From Sulfurimonas sp. (GTDB taxonomy: Bacteria > Campylobacterota > Campylobacteria > Campylobacterales > Sulfurimonadaceae), in assembly GCA_022712775.1 (NCBI GenBank), contig JAFLJZ010000270.1, positions 1-7,368 of the forward strand: a DNA stretch of 7,368 bases, given 5' to 3'. Positions 7,155-7,368 of this stretch are shown piece after piece (position 1 is the stretch's first letter; every line of letters begins with the position of its first letter). A model generated the notes under the pieces. That model saw nothing but the letters and a program-made list of their open reading frames with translations. It was not told where the DNA came from and searched no databases. A program made the translations under genes and the position numbers.

Positions 7155-7203
7155 TACTAGTAAAACATAATTACAGTCTAAAATAATAAAATTAAAAAAC
7201 AAC

Positions 7204-7209
7204 AAGGAA
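7204..7209 (+). promoter_or_regulatory. Ribosome-binding site fixing the TTG start of lysS
   Basis: AAGGAA lies six bases before TTG 7216. The next in-frame ATG (7333) falls 39 codons later and would remove residues that match the start of other LysS proteins, so TTG is the supported start. Confidence 0.65.
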
Positions 7210-7215
7210 TATATA

Positions 7216-7368
7216 TTGGCTTTTGAAAATAAATTCGTTCAACAAAGAATAGAAAAAGCAGAACTTTTACGAGCTGAGGGTATCAACCCTTATTCTAACG
7301 ATTCTGGGAGAAATACAACTATAGAAAAATACATGAATGTAAATTCAGATATTGCAGAAAAAGAAGAT
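7216..7368 (+). CDS. lysS: Lysine--tRNA ligase, class II (N-terminal part)
   Basis: The first 51 codons are present and the frame stays open to the window edge; the full enzyme is about 500 residues and charges tRNA-Lys with lysine in the cytosol. Residues 9-25 (QQRIEKAELLRAEGINP) match the opening helix of class II LysS, where QQRIEKAxxL and GINPY are well conserved in Campylobacterota. The anticodon-binding fold and catalytic motifs lie beyond the window. It starts at TTG with a strong, well-spaced Shine-Dalgarno. The 61-base AT-rich gap after fur holds no terminator I can see; TAAAAT at 7179-7184 could be a weak -10 box, so lysS may have extra transcription of its own. Gene order fur-lysS is that of C. 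jejuni (Cj0400-Cj0401), where glyA follows. Confidence 0.88.
   Translation, partial: MAFENKFVQQRIEKAELLRAEGINPYSNDSGRNTTIEKYMNVNSDIAEKED

Noticed and set aside
6071..7205. Minus-strand open frames across cvpA, fur and the fur-lysS gap (6071-6448, 6524-6787, 6954-7205)
   Set aside because: All mirror well-supported plus-strand genes; translations are low-complexity and show no family features.

Overview
The window is an AT-rich piece of a bacterial chromosome that most resembles a free-living member of the Campylobacterota (Sulfurimonas/Sulfurovum/Arcobacter-like). The main reason is gene order: cvpA, fur and the start of lysS follow one another as they do in Campylobacter jejuni. The Fur protein reads very much like the Campylobacter type, the DAHP synthase is class II, and the porin is of the OprD-like kind common in this phylum. 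A GGDEF protein in the block argues against the host-adapted C. jejuni or H. pylori. No mobile element, phage gene, CRISPR array, tRNA or rRNA is visible.

Layout. Bases 3-65 look like the last 20 codons of an upstream gene. Bases 66-155 hold the porin promoter region, with three TTAACA-type direct repeats at an exact 11-base period. Bases 156-1535 encode a secreted outer-membrane porin, followed by a stem-loop terminator. Bases 1597-1701 lie ahead of the ABC-F gene and contain a perfect 10-bp inverted repeat. Bases 1702-3642 encode a Uup-type ABC-F ATPase. It converges with the class II DAHP synthase gene (5012-3663, minus strand), with only 20 bases between them. Bases 5013-5146 are a divergent promoter region. 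A tight plus-strand cluster follows: a diguanylate cyclase (5147-6070), cvpA (overlapping it by 11 bases), fur (starting directly after the cvpA stop codon), and lysS (TTG start at 7216, running off the window).

How the genes relate. Porin, uup and DAHP synthase look like independent single-gene units: envelope permeability, ribosome/DNA-branch ATPase, and entry into aromatic amino-acid synthesis. The last four genes are probably one transcription unit that ties a c-di-GMP enzyme to the iron regulator and to lysyl-tRNA synthetase. In C. jejuni, fur is likewise expressed from promoters ahead of upstream housekeeping genes. I see no convincing undescribed system here. The points most worth checking are the phased repeats at the porin promoter, the hairpin ahead of uup, and the placement of a GGDEF gene at the head of the fur operon.
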